Shown here: in pieces, positions 1-7,369 of the stretch
How positions within the stretch are numbered: position 1 is the first letter of the stretch
Layout: the number at the start of each line of letters is the position of its first letter
Origin: Planctomycetota bacterium
Lineage (GTDB): Bacteria > Planctomycetota > Phycisphaerae > FEN-1346
Assembly (NCBI GenBank): GCA_026387055.1
Contig: JAPLML010000530.1
Span: 1-21,286 of the forward strand
DNA length: 21,286 nt
Reading direction: 5' to 3'
Notes under the pieces: generated by a model
Told to the model about the DNA's origin: nothing
Seen by the model: only the letters and a program-made list of their open reading frames with translations
Databases searched by the model: none
Made by a program: the position numbers and the translations under genes

Positions 1-109
1 TAGTTTACGTTATCGCTTTACGAGCCCTAACGTCGTGTGCGGCTGCCCTTTCCGCCAAAACGTTGTGGGAAGCGACCTGGTGGCCGATTCCTCGCCCCGG
101 TGTGAAAGG
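1..109. other. Intergenic stretch downstream of the aminotransferase
   Basis: I see no gene start, hairpin with U-tract, repeat or ribosome site in these bases. Whether the operon continues to the left cannot be judged. Confidence 0.4.
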
Positions 110-1387
110 CTAGATGCTCGGTGGGCGTAGGAGGCTGTCGATCACCGCTTGGCGGATGATCCGGCAGCCTTCGTCCAACAGGCTCATCTCGATGTTCAGC
201 GGCGGCATGAGTTTAATGACACTATCGCCGCGGCCCGCGCACTCGATCACCAGCCCCAACTCAAAGCAGCGTCTGGCTACCCGTGCGGCCAGATCCGGTT
301 GGCCGAGCGCCTGAAGATCAATGCCCCAAATGCACCCGACGCCCCGCACCCCGATCCGTGTGTCCAGTGGTTGGATCTCGCCGGTGAGAAAAACGCCGAG
401 GAAGTCTTCTCGTTTTCTGATGCCAGCCTGGAAGTTGCTGTCAGTCCAGTACTCGAGGGCCGCCGTGGCACTGATGAATGCTAGTTGATTGCCGCGGAAC
501 GTCCCCGTGTGTTCTCCGGGTTGCCACACGTCCAGAGACGGCTTTATGAGCACGAGGGCCAAAGGCAACCCATAGCCGCTGAGTGACTTGGCGAGCGTCA
601 CGACGTCCGGGGCGATACCGGCCCGCTCAAAAGAGAAGAAAGGCCCGGTTCTACCGCAACCAACCTGGATCTCGTCGCAGATCAAGAGGATACGGTGTCT
701 GTCGCAGAGATCCCTCAGACGCTGAAGCCAGGGGACTGGTGCGATCACGACCCCCCCCTCGGCCTGCACCGTCTCGACGATGATGGCGGCGGGCAGCTCG
801 ATACCGGAGTTCTCGTCGCTTAACACCGTCTCGATATACTCGATGGTGTCAAACGCCTGCATAAAGCCGTGTGGGAATGGCATGAACGTGACGTTCGTCA
901 GGGGGACAGCGGCCCCGGCCCGATTCATCTTGTTGCCGGTGGCAGCCAGACTCCCAAGGCTCATGCCGTGGAATCCGCCCATGAATGCGAAGACTCCGAG
1001 ACGGCCTGTGGCTTTCCGGGCAATCTTCAGGGCAGCCTCCACCGCATTTGTCCCCGTTGGCCCGCAGAACTGGCACTTGTACGAAAGCCCTCGAGGCTGG
1101 AGGATGACCTTGTGGAACTTGGTCAGGAACTCGCGTTTGGCCACCGTGTGGCAGTCCAGGCCATGGGTGATCGAATCCGACGCGAGGTACTCGAGCAACC
1201 TCACCTTTATCGCGTCGTCGTTGTGGCCGTAGTTGAGGGAGCTGGCTCCGGCGAAGAAGTCGATGTAGCGGTTGCCCGCCTCGTCCGTGAGGACGGATCC
1301 CTTGGCCTTGCTGAAGACGGCCGGCCATCGTCGACAATACGACCTTACGTTGGATTCGAGTTCAGCGAAGATGTCCATCGTCTGCAT
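110..1387 (-). CDS. EctB-like diaminobutyrate--2-oxoglutarate aminotransferase (class III)
   Basis: A PLP-dependent class III aminotransferase of 425 residues, full family length. The start IFAELESNVRSYCRRWPAVF is nearly the EctB consensus. It continues with AKGSVLTDEAGNRYIDFFAG, NYGHNDDAIK, GPTGTNAVEAALKIARKATG, GFHGMSLGSLAATGN, AAIIVETVQAEGG, LLICDEIQVGCGRTG (PLP-binding Asp) and VVTLAKSLSGYGLPLALV with the Schiff-base lysine, then EHTGTFRGNQLAF. EctB uses glutamate to convert aspartate semialdehyde to 2,4-diaminobutyrate. No ectA or ectC is nearby, so ectoine synthesis is not indicated; related enzymes serve siderophores and glycan or peptide decoration. It is the last gene of the run in the window, 34 bp after the ligase. 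The family is certain; the physiological substrate is inferred. Confidence 0.92.
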   Translation of the reverse strand: MQTMDIFAELESNVRSYCRRWPAVFSKAKGSVLTDEAGNRYIDFFAGASSLNYGHNDDAIKVRLLEYLASDSITHGLDCHTVAKREFLTKFHKVILQPRGLSYKCQFCGPTGTNAVEAALKIARKATGRLGVFAFMGGFHGMSLGSLAATGNKMNRAGAAVPLTNVTFMPFPHGFMQAFDTIEYIETVLSDENSGIELPAAIIVETVQAEGGVVIAPVPWLQRLRDLCDRHRILLICDEIQVGCGRTGPFFSFERAGIAPDVVTLAKSLSGYGLPLALVLIKPSLDVWQPGEHTGTFRGNQLAFISATAALEYWTDSNFQAGIRKREDFLGVFLTGEIQPLDTRIGVRGVGCIWGIDLQALGQPDLAARVARRCFELGLVIECAGRGDSVIKLMPPLNIEMSLLDEGCRIIRQAVIDSLLRPPSI

Positions 1388-1393
1388 GATTGG

Positions 1394-1399
1394 TCCTCC
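1394..1399 (-). promoter_or_regulatory. Ribosome-binding site of the EctB-like aminotransferase
   Basis: GGAGGA on the minus strand, 6 nt before ATG 1387. It sets the start at the first of the two nearby methionines (M1 rather than M4). Confidence 0.6.
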
Positions 1400-1421
1400 A
1401 AGGCATGCGGGACCCAGCCTG

Positions 1422-2843
1422 TCACCTGGAGGGCGTCCCGCCGCTCACCCCCGAGATGATCCACCTGAACTTCCCATGGGCCTGTCTCTCTATATGGGAA
1501 ATGATCTCGAAGTCTATCGTGAACGTCCCGCCAAGCCTTTGGCTGAGCCCGTCCGCGATGTGGCGCTTTGCCAGCGCCAAGCTGTGGTCGGGGTAGCCGG
1601 CGATGGCCACGAGTCGTACAGTAAGATGCCCAGGCGCTGTCTGGACAACCTGCGATTCCTCGATCCCGAGGCCACTGGCTGTATCGAATGGAAACGTCAG
1701 GATGGTGGGCGAGAAACGCTTCCCGCTGGCGGAGACGACGAAGTCTTCCTCTCGCCCGTGTAACCTTTCGACCACAGGGCTCTTGATGCCACAGGAGCAG
1801 GGCTCGGCGGAGCATGCGGCCATATCACCGGTGCGATACCGCAGGAGCGGCATGCTGAAGTTCGTCAGGTTGGTGCCCGTGACTTCACCAATCTCGCCTG
1901 GCATGCACACACTGCCGTCTGGCCGCAGAATCTCCACGATCGTGCACTCCGTGTCGACGTGAAGGCGATGACGCGGACACTCGGATGCCGATGCCACGCG
2001 CTCGGTCATTCCGTACTGGTCGAACACCTCGGCGCCGAAGCCCTCCTGAAGTGTCAGCCGCTGGTGACTAAGAACCTGTTCCGACGAGGTGAGCACTGCC
2101 CGAACACCAAGTCCGACGCCATGCTGCTTGAGGTAGCTGGCAAGAATCATGAGGGACCCAGGGTAGCCTTCGACGGCCACTGGTGCGAACCGCCGCATCT
2201 CTTCGACGATACCGGGCAAGTGTTCCTGGTCCAGATGGTAGCTGGAAACCATGAGCAGGCGGCCAGCTCTGTCCCTGAGCTAGGGCTTGCGGGCCGTTTG
2301 GCCCGGAGGCACAATCTGATCACCCCGCACCCAAACTCTCCTATGTCTGGGCTGGACGCCCGCGCGGCGGCGCCACCGCGTCAGGAGCGCCTCCTCCCAA
2401 CATGCGGAAGTGATATCCCCATAGACCACAAGGGGTACGCCGGTGCTTCCGCTCGTGTGGCCTCGGATGAGCAGGGCCGGCCAGCGCCGTTCCGCCAGGA
2501 AGCGCCGTGGGTCGCCGCGCACTACGTTCTTGTCGAGGGTAGGCAGTCGCGGCAGGTCTTGGATGCCGCGGATGTCGTCGGGCCGGATGCCCACCCTCCT
2601 GAACGTCTCTCGATAGTAGGGCGCTTTCTGGGCCGCCCACAGGACAAGGTCTCGCAGCCTTTCGCCCTGGTATTCCTCCATGTGGCGCCGCGTCCATCCA
2701 TCCATGACCTCCATGTCGGCCAAGATCTGTGCCATTCCACCCCAAGCGTAGACGCTTCGCCGCGCGAGGCTGCGGCCGGAGGCAATGAGACTTCGGATGC
2801 TCCTGGGACTCCCGCGATACAGCCGGGATTCATACCAAGACAT
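1422..2843 (-). pseudogene. PaaK/CapK-like adenylate-forming ligase interrupted by an in-frame TAG
   Basis: One frame of 474 codons, close to the usual family length (about 430-470), is broken by TAG at codon 188 (2280-2282). The N-terminal half has QKAPYYRETFRRVGIRPDDI (72-91), the P-loop-like TSGSTGVPL (130-138) and VRGDQIVPP. The C-terminal half, same frame, has MVSSYHLDQE, AVEGYPGSLMILASYL, VFDQYGMTE and MPLLRYRTGDMA, in the order of phenylacetate-CoA-ligase-like enzymes that activate an acid with ATP. In relatives known to me a tryptophan (in an FWRYN-like motif) sits at the TAG position, so one G-to-A change from TGG explains it. A restart at ATG 2252 would lack the ATP loop. It is a recent nonsense mutation or a sequence error. 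The start at 2843 lies 3 nt after the asparagine synthetase relic stop. Confidence 0.8.
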
Positions 2844-2846
2844 GGG

Positions 2847-3196
2847 TCACTCCGCTTGGTGACTCGGGAACTCCAGCCCATGTTCTTCATAGAAGCGGAC
2901 GATCGTCTCGGTGTCGGAAGAGGACGAGAACACAGGGCCACGCTGCTTGAGTTCCCGCGTCAGTTCCTGGTAGCTATAGGTCTCGCCATTGAAGACGACC
3001 TGGACACTGCCATCCTCGTTGGCCATGGGCTGGCGCCCGGTCACGAGGTCAATCACCCTGAGGCGCCACATGGCCAGTCCGACACCGGGGGCCGTGAAGA
3101 AGCCCGCCTCGTCGGGGCCGCGGTGCGTGAGAGGGCGCACATCCTCCGAAGCAGCGGTTCGTCATCGAATCCGACGAATCCCATTATACCGCACAT
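2847..3196 (-). pseudogene. Asparagine synthetase (glutamine-hydrolysing) N-terminal fragment, frameshifted
   Basis: The start ATG 3196 gives MCGIMGFVGFDDEPLLRRM, with the catalytic Cys2 of class II glutamine amidotransferases. Between about 3142 and 3125 the match moves to another frame, which reads HRGPDEAGFF, then MWRLRVIDLVTGRQPMANED, VFNGETYSYQELTREL and SSDTETIVRFYEEHGLEF. These are the successive conserved blocks of the family. The frame ends at TGA 2847 after about 115 residues in total. The rest of the amidotransferase domain and the entire ATP-dependent synthetase domain (about 500 residues) are missing. The next gene begins 3 nt later, so a deletion probably joined this fragment to it. 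Members in polysaccharide loci often amidate uronic acids or peptides. Here the gene is dead in any conventional sense. Confidence 0.8.
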
Positions 3197-4695
3197 GCCT
3201 TTGCCCTCTCAGGCGGCACCGTTGACAGCTTCCACTCCACGTGCCCTGACCACCCAAAGTGCGGCTTGAAGGCGAGGCACGCGCCCTCGAACTCCGTGAG
3301 CGGCCGGTCGAACCGGGGGTCGGTCGACCGGCAAGCGACCTGCTCGTACTCAAAGTCGCAGAGCGGAAGCAGATGGTTCTGGAGCGACCGGTGCAGCATC
3401 GGAATCGCTCGATAGTCAAACCCCATCAGCCGCGCGCACGCCAGGTCGACTGCCACGGGGTTGAACCCGGCGAGGATCACCCCCGCGGGCTTGGGCGTCG
3501 GATCGAGCGGGCCGTTGCCCTCGCCGCACACGATGGCGTCCACCACATTGAGGAGCCGACGGATCGGCCGATCGTGAAGCTGGCCTTGGGCGTCGGCGTA
3601 CAAGAGGATCCGATTGAGATCGATGACCATCCGCCACGTGGTGTCGTTGCCGTACCAGTTGCCCGAGCGGATCGTATCGGTGTTGGTGTCCCCGAACACC
3701 CGCCGCCCGACCGCTTTGGCCGGTCCCGCAATCACCTGGCGCAGGGACCCCAGGTGCGGGAACACCCACTTGAACCCGGCGACCACGGCATTCTCCATGC
3801 GGTGAATGAGTCCGGCGTCGGCAAACTGGTCCCCGCCCTGGGCGGGCGTCCCCTCGCGGTGGTGGGGCAGCCAGTTCTTGTTCCCATTGATGCCCACCAA
3901 GTTCTTCATGCACGCCGTGAGGCCCGTCTTCTTGTGCGTCTTGAGCTTCGGCAAGTTGATCACGCAATCCGCCGCCAGCACGGTCTTCGAGACCAGGTAC
4001 TCGTGCACGTCGTCGTGATGACGCCGGTGCAACTCACTGGTATCGTACTCCGCGCCGTAGAGCAGATGACAAAGGTGGTTGACCTCGGCAAAGGCCGAAA
4101 GTCCACCCAAGTCAACTTTGGCGTACCCCGCCGGGTCGCCCGGGAGCGACTCGTGACCCACGATGACGCCGTCGATCTTCTTGGCGCGCTCCGGACGCAG
4201 GTCGTACACTTCCACGTCAAATCCCACCTCATGGCGGTAGAGCTCCTGGATCTCACGCAGGCCCGTGATACGGCAGATGGCCTCGAAGTCCGCGTCGTTC
4301 TGAGGGGCATCGGCAATGATGATCCGGCCCCGCCCCTCGAGGGCGATGAACACACAGTCGAGAACTGCCCGGATGATCGCCCCGTGTGTGATCAGGCAGT
4401 CGTCGTGGCCGGGGTGTGTCTCGCGGAAGTCGCGGACGAAATTCGGTTTCAGCACCACCGTGTTGCCAGGCCTCACGAGGCGGCCCAGAGGATTCCACTC
4501 CGCTGTACCGTAATGCTCCGCGTCCAGGCTCAGGAGGTGCAGGCTCTCGCGAATGGCGTCGTAGGCAGGGTTGGCGCCGGCGGCCACCGCCTCTGCTCCG
4601 AAGGGATACTCCGGATAACGGGTTGTCGGCGAATAGGGCGGCGCACCGTACCTCGCCTGACCCACCGCAGCCGCAACCTGGGACGCATGCGACAA
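3184..4695 (-). CDS. DUF362 domain-containing protein
   Basis: Recognised from the DUF362 pattern: NTVVLKPNFV (78-87), THGAIIRAVLDCVFIALEG (103-121), RIIIADAPQNDADFEAI (124-140), DCVINLPKLKTHKKTGLTA (243-261) followed by CMKNLVGINGNK, and NPVAVDLACARLMGFD near the C-terminus. It has 503 residues from TTG 4695, or 521 from ATG 4749. No Cys-rich ferredoxin domain is fused, unlike many relatives, and no signal peptide is evident. The biochemical role of DUF362 is not established; members occur near redox or envelope genes. Its stop overlaps the start of the asparagine synthetase relic by 13 bp (ATGTGCGGTATAA), so the two were translationally coupled. It opens a block of non-glycosyltransferase genes, perhaps dedicated to a modification, which is inference. 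Confidence 0.88.
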   Translation of the reverse strand: MSHASQVAAAVGQARYGAPPYSPTTRYPEYPFGAEAVAAGANPAYDAIRESLHLLSLDAEHYGTAEWNPLGRLVRPGNTVVLKPNFVRDFRETHPGHDDCLITHGAIIRAVLDCVFIALEGRGRIIIADAPQNDADFEAICRITGLREIQELYRHEVGFDVEVYDLRPERAKKIDGVIVGHESLPGDPAGYAKVDLGGLSAFAEVNHLCHLLYGAEYDTSELHRRHHDDVHEYLVSKTVLAADCVINLPKLKTHKKTGLTACMKNLVGINGNKNWLPHHREGTPAQGGDQFADAGLIHRMENAVVAGFKWVFPHLGSLRQVIAGPAKAVGRRVFGDTNTDTIRSGNWYGNDTTWRMVIDLNRILLYADAQGQLHDRPIRRLLNVVDAIVCGEGNGPLDPTPKPAGVILAGFNPVAVDLACARLMGFDYRAIPMLHRSLQNHLLPLCDFEYEQVACRSTDPRFDRPLTEFEGACLAFKPHFGWSGHVEWKLSTVPPERAKACAV

Positions 4696-4703
4696 GGGTC
4701 CGA

Positions 4704-4710
4704 TCCTCTC
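4704..4710 (-). promoter_or_regulatory. Ribosome-binding site favouring a TTG start for the DUF362 gene
   Basis: GAGAGGA on the minus strand, 8 nt before TTG 4695 and overlapping the TGA stop of the preceding glycosyltransferase. ATG 4749, the only upstream ATG, has no comparable site and would overlap the preceding gene by 41 bp. Confidence 0.5.
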
Positions 4711-6100
4711 AAGCCGTCGGATGGCCGGCGGCCCGCTGGATGGTCTCATCCAGGTGCCGTCGCCAGAGTGCCGTCACGGCATCTACGCCGCAGTGCCGCG
4801 TGGCCGCCGCCGCAGCGGCCTGCGAGCAACGCGTCCACAGAACGGGGTCCCGAAGGAGCGACGAGATGTGGGTGGCATACTGGTCAATATTGTCCGGCTC
4901 TACCAGGTAGCCGTTGACGCCATTCTCGACAAGATCGCCCAGTTCGCCGACGTCGGCCACGACCGGCACGGCGCCGGCGGCCATGGCTTCGGCCATGGCG
5001 ATGGACAGGCCCTCCGACTGGGACGTGAGCACGAAGACCTTGGACGTGGCAAGGAAGGCCGCCACGTCGTCCCTCTTGCCAAGGATGTCGATGCAATCCG
5101 CCACGCCCAACTCGTCAGCCCTGCGACGGACAGCATCCATAAGCGGTCCCCCGCCCAGCATCACAGCCCGAACGCCGGGGACCGTGCGTCGGACGACCGC
5201 CGTGATCTCGACGAATTGGATCGGTTGTTTGTCCTCCTCAATGCGCCCCACAAATGCCAAGTGAAGCGGCCGATGACCGCTTGTCTCCGGCCGCGGGCTG
5301 ACGCAGCCTGTAATGACCGCGACCTTGCGGCCAAGCCTTCGCTCAGCCAGAAATGTCTTGGCTTTGCAGCCGCGCACGACAACCAGTTCGAATTGGCGAG
5401 CCACGGCCATCGCCAGCCGTTCGAGAAAAGCCGACGGCTGTGCCAGGCTTCGTGTGACCCAATGCTCGGCATGGAAACCGCCGCCGAAGACCTCAACCGG
5501 CCCAGCCGTCATCTGGTAGCATGCCGGACGGCCGAACAGCCTGGCCGCGATTAGCGCGGAGCACGCGCCAGGCAGGAAGTGATATCCCATGTACAGGTCG
5601 GGCCTGAACCGCAGCCCAGTGATGACCATCCACAGCCCCTTGGCGAGCGCGCGGCTTAGAATCGTGGCGACCCACCGCGGAGGGCAGACGAACCGCACTC
5701 GCTCAAGAGGCGCCTGCGGCTCGTCCACCACAAGGATAACCTCCTCGCCTCCGCTGCGGGTAAGCGGGACAACGTGCGACAGGTACCAGCCGGGATTGTG
5801 AAACGTCCCGGTGACCGCGATGCGGCCGGAGGGCCTCCAACGGCGGTGCGGAACTAGCCGCCCGAAGGCCGCCGCCAGCAACGTCAGGGCGTATACAAGA
5901 AACAGGACAGCATACGCAACAAGGGAGGCAAGCCACCCTCTGAGATGTCCGGCAAAGGGGCTGGCTCCGCCTGGCACTAGGTGATCATGCGGCCACCGCC
6001 GCATCCTGCGTTTGAGCCCATGGCGGGCCTCGCGCTCCTCCATCGTCGGCGTGCTGGGCATCGGTTCTGTGGCCTGCTCCGGGTTGACCTTCAAGGACAC
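4709..6100 (-). CDS. Membrane-anchored glycosyltransferase family 4
   Basis: A protein of 463 residues. GTG 6100 was chosen: it overlaps the preceding stop by 10 bp and has GGAG 5 nt upstream. The open frame to 6280 lies inside the upstream gene, and ATG 6061 is an alternative. A basic N-terminus (21-45) leads into one clear membrane helix (about 56-80), unusual for GT4. The catalytic region begins near GRIAVTGTFHNPGWYLSHV (92-110). GYHFLPGACSALIAARLFG (172-190) marks the first Rossmann-like domain, and LAFVGRIEEDKQPIQF (281-296) opens the donor domain. VMLGGGPL and TSQSEGLSIAMAEAMAAGAVP (359-379) include E363 and E371 of the E-x7-E motif; VENGVNGYLV closes it. The helix would hold the enzyme at the inner membrane beside its lipid-linked acceptor. 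Donor unknown. Confidence 0.9.
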   Translation of the reverse strand: MSLKVNPEQATEPMPSTPTMEEREARHGLKRRMRRWPHDHLVPGGASPFAGHLRGWLASLVAYAVLFLVYALTLLAAAFGRLVPHRRWRPSGRIAVTGTFHNPGWYLSHVVPLTRSGGEEVILVVDEPQAPLERVRFVCPPRWVATILSRALAKGLWMVITGLRFRPDLYMGYHFLPGACSALIAARLFGRPACYQMTAGPVEVFGGGFHAEHWVTRSLAQPSAFLERLAMAVARQFELVVVRGCKAKTFLAERRLGRKVAVITGCVSPRPETSGHRPLHLAFVGRIEEDKQPIQFVEITAVVRRTVPGVRAVMLGGGPLMDAVRRRADELGVADCIDILGKRDDVAAFLATSKVFVLTSQSEGLSIAMAEAMAAGAVPVVADVGELGDLVENGVNGYLVEPDNIDQYATHISSLLRDPVLWTRCSQAAAAAATRHCGVDAVTALWRRHLDETIQRAAGHPTA

Positions 6101-7335
6101 GGGAACTCCAGTCGGCGCCAAGGAATCGAAACGCTCTCTGAGCCGGTGTCGTCCGGCGGGTTGCGGCTGAGATCGGTGACTTCCCGCCCGTTGACGGTCA
6201 CGCGGGTTACCCCGGGATTCACAACGTAGAACGTCAGGCCGTCGAGGTCGGATCGCGAAAGCCGTCCGCCATCCGGGCAAGCCATCGCCGTGGTATCAAG
6301 ATGAACCCACAAACCACCCTCGTTCTGCGCTGTGTGCACGGCAACCTCCCGCGCCGCCCGGCAGTGCCCCAGCAACCGGCGTGGGGTGGTCACAAGCACG
6401 CGTCCCTGCTGGAATGCCTCACCCAGACGCTGAAAGCCGGCCACGGCCCGCGCATCGAACGCGGCGCGCGGACCCAGTTTCCCCAGGTGCGTATAGAGCA
6501 CACACACCCCGCCGTTGGCTGTCAGGTGGTCCAGGAAACCGTCTGTGAGCACCTCGCCGATGCCTTGGGCCGTTTCGCCCCGGCTTACGCCCCCCCAGTG
6601 CGGGTTCGACCGGATGAACTCGTATACGGGCGAGCCATCTCGAAGCCGCGTGGGCCGTAGCAGCTCGTTGGCCGCATGCATGGCGTATTTCGCGCTGCCG
6701 CAACGGGCCAAGAGCCGCTTCGCACACTCCTTAGCGATTGTCCGCGAGGACCAGAGCGGGTGCCGAGCGCTAAACAGGTGGCCCAAGCGCGGCCGCACGC
6801 CTTGCCCTAGGACGCTGGTGACTCGTCCCCGCCAAACATAGCGTATGCCGTGGGCCACGGTCAGGTCGGCGTGATAGGCCGGGTGCCCCGGTTCATCGCC
6901 GTGGCCCTGCATGATGTCCAGGCCGAGGTTCGTTGGGGCCGTCCCGTGATCCACCCATACCTCCAGGCGGCAATCGTGCTTGGCCAGCTCGTCCAGCGAC
7001 CGACGGGCGTGGTTACGAGTCGTCGCCAGGTCGCCATACGAGTGCAGACAATCGATGTGTCCGCTACGGATCAAGGTACGGACCATCTGGCGGCCGGCTT
7101 CATCGGTGTTCCAGTAGGCGAACTGGTCCGGCGGCATGTCGAAGTAGATGCTGTTGCCGACCTCCAGGCCCACGCCCGGCCCCATGGCTGTGGCCCTAGT
7201 GGTGTTGAGGAACCGCATGATCTCGAAGTACACGTGCGCGTCGGCCGTCTCGTCCAGGTCGCTGCAAATGGCCAGCATGGCGTGGAACGGGTGAGGGAAA
7301 CGCGCCATCTGCACTCTTGCCTGCTGCTGCGACAT
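6091..7335 (-). CDS. Divergent polysaccharide-deacetylase-like protein
   Basis: A protein of 414 residues if started at ATG 7335; ATG 7308 is also possible, and neither has a good ribosome site. The open frame back to 7734 lies within the upstream glycosyltransferase and is not coding. HPFHAMLAICSDLDET (15-30) provides an acidic pair at the end of a beta strand, as in the TFDDG motif of NodB-type deacetylases. GHIDCLHSYGDLA (92-104) and LEVWVDHGTAPTN (124-136) provide further His/Asp ligands in the expected barrel order. After the barrel, about residues 335-395 form a small beta-rich domain ending in FYVVNPGVTRVTVNGREV. No signal peptide is seen. It could deacetylate an amino sugar or be a related barrel hydrolase. 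The fold assignment is inference from motif order; the reaction is uncertain. Its stop overlaps the next gene's GTG start. Confidence 0.7.
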   Translation of the reverse strand: MSQQQARVQMARFPHPFHAMLAICSDLDETADAHVYFEIMRFLNTTRATAMGPGVGLEVGNSIYFDMPPDQFAYWNTDEAGRQMVRTLIRSGHIDCLHSYGDLATTRNHARRSLDELAKHDCRLEVWVDHGTAPTNLGLDIMQGHGDEPGHPAYHADLTVAHGIRYVWRGRVTSVLGQGVRPRLGHLFSARHPLWSSRTIAKECAKRLLARCGSAKYAMHAANELLRPTRLRDGSPVYEFIRSNPHWGGVSRGETAQGIGEVLTDGFLDHLTANGGVCVLYTHLGKLGPRAAFDARAVAGFQRLGEAFQQGRVLVTTPRRLLGHCRAAREVAVHTAQNEGGLWVHLDTTAMACPDGGRLSRSDLDGLTFYVVNPGVTRVTVNGREVTDLSRNPPDDTGSESVSIPWRRLEFPCP

Positions 7336-7369
7336 CTGCGCGCTCGGATCATCCAGCCGCTGGCTGCCA

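Noticed and set aside
2280..2282. TAG read as an amino acid (recoding) in the ligase
   Set aside because: TAG ends the aminotransferase and dehydrogenase genes in this window, and no recoding element or suppressor gene is seen.
1959..3269. A 436-codon open frame on the plus strand
   Set aside because: It is antisense to the ligase and the asparagine synthetase relic, with no family features.
3259..4917. A 552-codon open frame on the plus strand
   Set aside because: It lies opposite the DUF362 and glycosyltransferase genes; its protein is Arg/Pro/Val-rich with no motifs, as expected for the antisense of GC-rich coding DNA.
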